Shown here: piece by piece, positions 5,363 through 6,517 of the stretch
Layout of the letters: each line of letters begins with the position of its first letter
Numbering within the stretch: position 1 is the first letter of the stretch
Assembly (NCBI GenBank): GCA_038247995.1
Contig: JBBRUG010000331.1
Coordinates: 1-6,517 of the forward strand
Direction of reading: 5' to 3'
Source of the DNA: JBBRUG01 sp038247995
GTDB lineage: Bacteria; Chloroflexota; Chloroflexia; Chloroflexales; Chloroflexaceae
DNA: 6,517 bases
Program-made: the position numbers and the translations under genes
The notes under the pieces: model-generated
Database searches by the model: none
Told to the model about the DNA's origin: nothing
What the model saw: the letters and a program-made list of their open reading frames with translations, nothing else

Positions 5363-6517
5363 ATGCTGAATGTACATCTTTTCCGCGCTACGCTCGCTGC
5401 CCACGCCGATCTCTTCGCCGCCGACGCGCCAATAACGGTGGCGCGCGCACCCGGACGCCTCGATCTCATGGGCGGGATCGCTGATTATTCCGGTGCGCTG
5501 GTGCTGGCATTACCCCTCGCTTGCGCTACGTTCGCTGCCATGCAGTTTACCGATGCGCCGGAGATTGTGGTACGTAGCATCTCGCCTGAGCGCCCGGCAA
5601 AGCCGTTCGAAGTGCGCTTGGCATTGGAGGATGTTGCGCCGGGCGGCATACCGCTCGCCGCTGCCGCTGCGCGCGCCCGACTCAACACAAAACGGACCAC
5701 GGCATGGGCCGCTTATGTGTTAGGGCCGATCCTTGTGTTGGCGCACGAATACAAGCTCACTTTGCAGCACGGTATGCGCGTTCTGATCGCCTCTGATGTG
5801 CCCACCGGCAAGGGCGTTAGTTCGTCCGCCGCGCTTGAGGTGGCTGTACTGCGCGCAGTGGCGGCAGCCCTCGACCTGCCGCTGACCGGGCGGGAATTGG
5901 CTCTGCTGTGCCAACAGGCCGAAAATCTCGTCGTTGGCGCGCCCTGTGGGGTGATGGACCAGATGACGGTGGCCTGTGGCGCGGCCGGCCAATTGCTGGC
6001 CCTGCGCTGTCAACCTGCCGAACTGGAGCCGCCAGTGCCGCTACCGGAAGGGTTAGAGGTCTGGGGCATCGATTCGGGCGTACGCCACGCCATCGGCGGC
6101 AGCGATTACGGCGCCGTGCGGACAGCGGCGTTTATGGGCTATCGGATCATCGCCGACCTGGCAGGTCTTGCGGCCGTACCCACTGCACCGGGCCGGGTGC
6201 AGATCGCCGACGCGCGTTGGGGCGGCTACCTGGCGAATATCGCCCCAGCGGAATGGGAGCGGCGCTACCGCGATTATGTACCGGAACGAAGCGCTGGGGC
6301 TCCATTTTTGGCCCGTTACAGCGGGATCACCGACGGCGTTACCCAGGTTGAGCCACTGCAATCGTATGCGGTGCGCGCCTGCACGGCTCACCCGATCTAC
6401 GAGCACCAGCGCGTGCGGCTGTTTCGGGCGTTGCTGCGCGGCGGGGCAACCAGTGAAGAGGAGCGCCGGCTGTTGGGTGAACTGATGGAGCAAAGCCACG
6501 CCAGCTATAGCGCCTGC
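5363..6517 (+). CDS. GHMP-family sugar kinase, arabinokinase/galactokinase-like (3' partial)
   Basis: The frame is open from ATG 5363 to the window end (385 codons) and is cut there. It phosphorylates a sugar at C1 with ATP. GHMP motif 1 is RAPGRLDLMGGIADYSG (28-44). Motif 2 is DVPTGKGVSSSAALEV (145-160). PCGVMDQ carries the catalytic-base Asp199, and Tyr249 in GGSDYG matches galactokinase Tyr236. The glycine-rich third motif would lie just past the cut after SYSAC. Motif 1, the GGSDYG segment (245-250) and HPIYEHQRV (343-351) resemble plant L-arabinokinase (recollection). Relative to human galactokinase Glu43 and His44, which contact the sugar, this protein has Gly38 and Ile39, while Arg32 and Asp41 are kept. 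It follows galT, which favours a galactose role by context; L-arabinose is the alternative. No Shine-Dalgarno sequence is visible before the ATG. Confidence 0.85.
   Translation, partial: MLNVHLFRATLAAHADLFAADAPITVARAPGRLDLMGGIADYSGALVLALPLACATFAAMQFTDAPEIVVRSISPERPAKPFEVRLALEDVAPGGIPLAAAAARARLNTKRTTAWAAYVLGPILVLAHEYKLTLQHGMRVLIASDVPTGKGVSSSAALEVAVLRAVAAALDLPLTGRELALLCQQAENLVVGAPCGVMDQMTVACGAAGQLLALRCQPAELEPPVPLPEGLEVWGIDSGVRHAIGGSDYGAVRTAAFMGYRIIADLAGLAAVPTAPGRVQIADARWGGYLANIAPAEWERRYRDYVPERSAGAPFLARYSGITDGVTQVEPLQSYAVRACTAHPIYEHQRVRLFRALLRGGATSEEERRLLGELMEQSHASYSAC

Noticed and set aside
5908..6351. Alternative-frame + protein inside the sugar kinase
   Set aside because: The kinase frame is open across the region and carries family motifs. 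The alternative product is Arg/Gly-rich with no recognisable domain.

Overview
The window carries five protein-coding genes plus a gene tail, all on the + strand, in GC-rich DNA with short gaps. The genes are separated by unusually repeat-dense spacers. The gene set, high GC, and intergenic repeats (short tandem arrays, GGGCGG/CCGCCC stems, a GC-rich palindrome) suggest a Chloroflexota bacterium of the Roseiflexus/Chloroflexus kind. This is an inference from style and recollection, not a search, and is held with modest confidence. No RNA gene, insertion sequence, CRISPR array or clear intrinsic terminator was seen.

Layout: 1-153 is the tail of an unidentified gene ending in one hydrophobic helix. 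154-241 is a leader with direct and inverted repeats. 242-1762 is a succinate-semialdehyde dehydrogenase-type aldehyde dehydrogenase with all expected catalytic residues, an Asn/Gly-rich insertion, and valine codon use unlike one downstream gene that was counted in full. 1763-1916 is a spacer with a 20-bp tandem repeat and a perfect 20-bp palindrome. 1917-3032 is a dipeptide epimerase of the enolase superfamily whose last 13 residues and stop codon are written in a tandem repeat. 3033-3196 holds the rest of that array and a second 8-bp array ending just before the next ribosome binding site. 3197-4183 is a glyoxylate/hydroxypyruvate reductase-type D-2-hydroxyacid dehydrogenase. 4270-5298 is galactose-1-phosphate uridylyltransferase (galT), whose stop codon lies in a 9-bp tandem repeat. 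5363-6517 is a GHMP sugar kinase cut by the window end.

How the genes fit together: galT and the kinase form a sugar-1-phosphate pair in the usual Leloir arrangement. However, the kinase has the MGGIADYSG motif of plant L-arabinokinase rather than the GEHTDYN motif of galactokinase, so its substrate may be L-arabinose or a changed galactose pocket. This is the most interesting point in the window. The reductase would handle glyoxylate or hydroxypyruvate, the epimerase L-Ala-D/L-Glu-like dipeptides, and the aldehyde dehydrogenase semialdehydes. No single pathway joins all five, so the run is better read as catabolic housekeeping genes in one direction than as one dedicated system.

The second theme is the spacers. 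Two stop codons lie inside tandem repeats and a third array abuts a ribosome binding site. The 20-bp repeat block and the galT-kinase spacer share one imperfect inverted-repeat core.
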